A stretch of DNA of 49,860 bases from assembly GCA_033064195.1 (NCBI GenBank), contig JARBJD010000443.1, forward strand, positions 1 to 49,860. Reading direction: 5' to 3'. The DNA is from Blattamonas nauphoetae (taxonomy: Eukaryota > Preaxostyla > Oxymonadida). The translations under genes were made by a program, and so were the position numbers. Shown piece after piece: positions 49,324-49,860 of the stretch; positions within the stretch are counted from its first letter, which is position 1, and each line of letters opens with the position of its first letter. The notes beneath the pieces were generated by a model. The model ran no database searches, was not told where the DNA came from, and saw nothing but the letters and a program-made list of their open reading frames with translations.

Positions 49324-49860
49324 TGAAGAAATCGAATATGGCTAAACCAGAGGTTTCGCGGAGGGTGGAACCCTTGTCTCTACAGCATATGTGAATGCCA
49401 AATTGAGTGAAGCATCAAGTAGGAATGTTTCTCATGAAGTGCAATCACAGATTCATCCAGACTTGAATTTCAATCGCAATAGTGTCAATGTCCTTGTTGG
49501 AAACAGAGGAAGTGGGAAAACATTCAATATGCCTTTCGAGAGGTTGCCAAGCTCCAGAATGTTCAAGTCCAGAAATGAACTCTTTCACCTCTTTGTCTTC
49601 GTCACTGATAAGAACATTGATCCAACCTTCGACAAATTCAAACCAATACTGAACGTTCCATATGTGAAAGTCAAATACGATGATGCACTTCCATTTCTCT
49701 TGGAACTCTCTGAATCAAAAGCTGCTATGAAGAATAATCGACAACTGGCCGCAGAAACAGAATTATCAGATGAATGCAGAGAGAATCTCTTTGACTCACT
49801 TTACATTGATGACTTCATAGAAGAATCTCCCAAACGATTATCCTTCTTGATGACTGTCAG
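49324..49860 (+). pseudogene. Packaging-ATPase-like gene, N-terminal part (broken, runs off the edge)
   Basis: Plus-strand sequence with NSVNVLVGNRGSGKTFNMPF, whose GNRGSGKT is a Walker A (P-loop) motif at about 49,497-49,520. It is followed by ELFHLFVFVTDKNIDPTFDK and a charged helical region. A P-loop protein beside capsid genes in a Polinton-type element is expected to be the FtsK/HerA-type (A32-like) genome-packaging ATPase. The Walker B part is outside the window, so the family is inferred. The locus looks broken in this copy. It is read opposite to the capsid block. Confidence 0.6.

Larger units (their letters stand above)
39085..49860. mobile_element. Polinton/Maverick-type virus-like element, copy B (partial)
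   Basis: At least 10,776 bp of the same family as copy A, in opposite orientation and in a different host site (an armadillo-family gene). The left boundary AGTAGTGGTATAAGC starts at 39,085; the right end is outside the window. From the left it holds the terminal region, repeat-protein locus, non-coding part, fibre locus, 136-aa gene, capsid-like 2 and 1, two MAPG genes, a 209-aa gene, a 102-aa gene, a broken gene and the start of an ATPase-like gene. Most structural genes look whole and at least two loci look broken. It looks young. Confidence 0.88.

Noticed and set aside
1-49860. tRNA, rRNA, CRISPR arrays and tandem satellite repeats
   Set aside because: Looked for by eye on both strands; none seen. 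A dedicated covariance-model scan was not possible.

Overview
The window fits a protist genome, best an oxymonad (Preaxostyla) such as Blattamonas. The clues are very short GT-AG introns with CTAAC-type branch sites next to the 3' splice site, large surface proteins built from Ig-like repeats plus right-handed beta-helices, and an armadillo-like repeat family ('...SLVALVKDEYPFDNAL', '...FRSLVATVK'). I associate that family with Blattamonas from memory; it was not searched. Stop codons behave as in the standard code.

Layout. (1) 1-8,949: a Polinton/Maverick-type virus-like element (copy A), running off the left edge. It holds two small MAPG proteins, two related capsid-like proteins, a 136-aa protein, a fibre-like protein with an S74-type chaperone end, a short-repeat protein and one element terminus. 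(2) 8,950-9,955: the C-terminal part of a pogo/Tigger-like DDE transposase, cut off by copy A. (3) About 10-25 kb: decayed host DNA with fragments of a beta-helix surface protein, a kinase-like stretch, charged and helical pseudogenes, a 990-bp foldback MITE with TA target duplication (13,400-14,389), and an unusual set of 56-bp inverted repeats. (4) 25,194-28,118: a long open surface-protein gene. (5) 30,431-33,940: an armadillo-family gene split by a 2,981-bp DNA transposon (30,833-33,813) with matching terminal inverted repeats, 4-bp target duplication and two spliced genes. (6) 34,166-37,811: a type I membrane surface-protein gene with one frame change. (7) 38,125-39,084: a second armadillo-family gene, interrupted near its N-terminus by (8) copy B of the Polinton-type element, 39,085-49,860, inverted relative to A and running off the right edge. 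B adds a 209-aa protein, a 102-aa protein, a broken gene and the start of a packaging-ATPase-like gene.

Copies A and B are closely related (capsid-like protein 1 differs at about 16 of about 617 residues) but lie in different host sites, so they are separate and fairly young insertions of one family. Their genes look like a virion module: capsid, minor amphipathic proteins, fibre and ATPase. Almost every gene is preceded by the same T-rich TATTTTTTATTTTT block a few bases before its ATG, and several genes end at small hairpins. Polymerase, integrase and protease genes, expected for the family, would lie outside the window.
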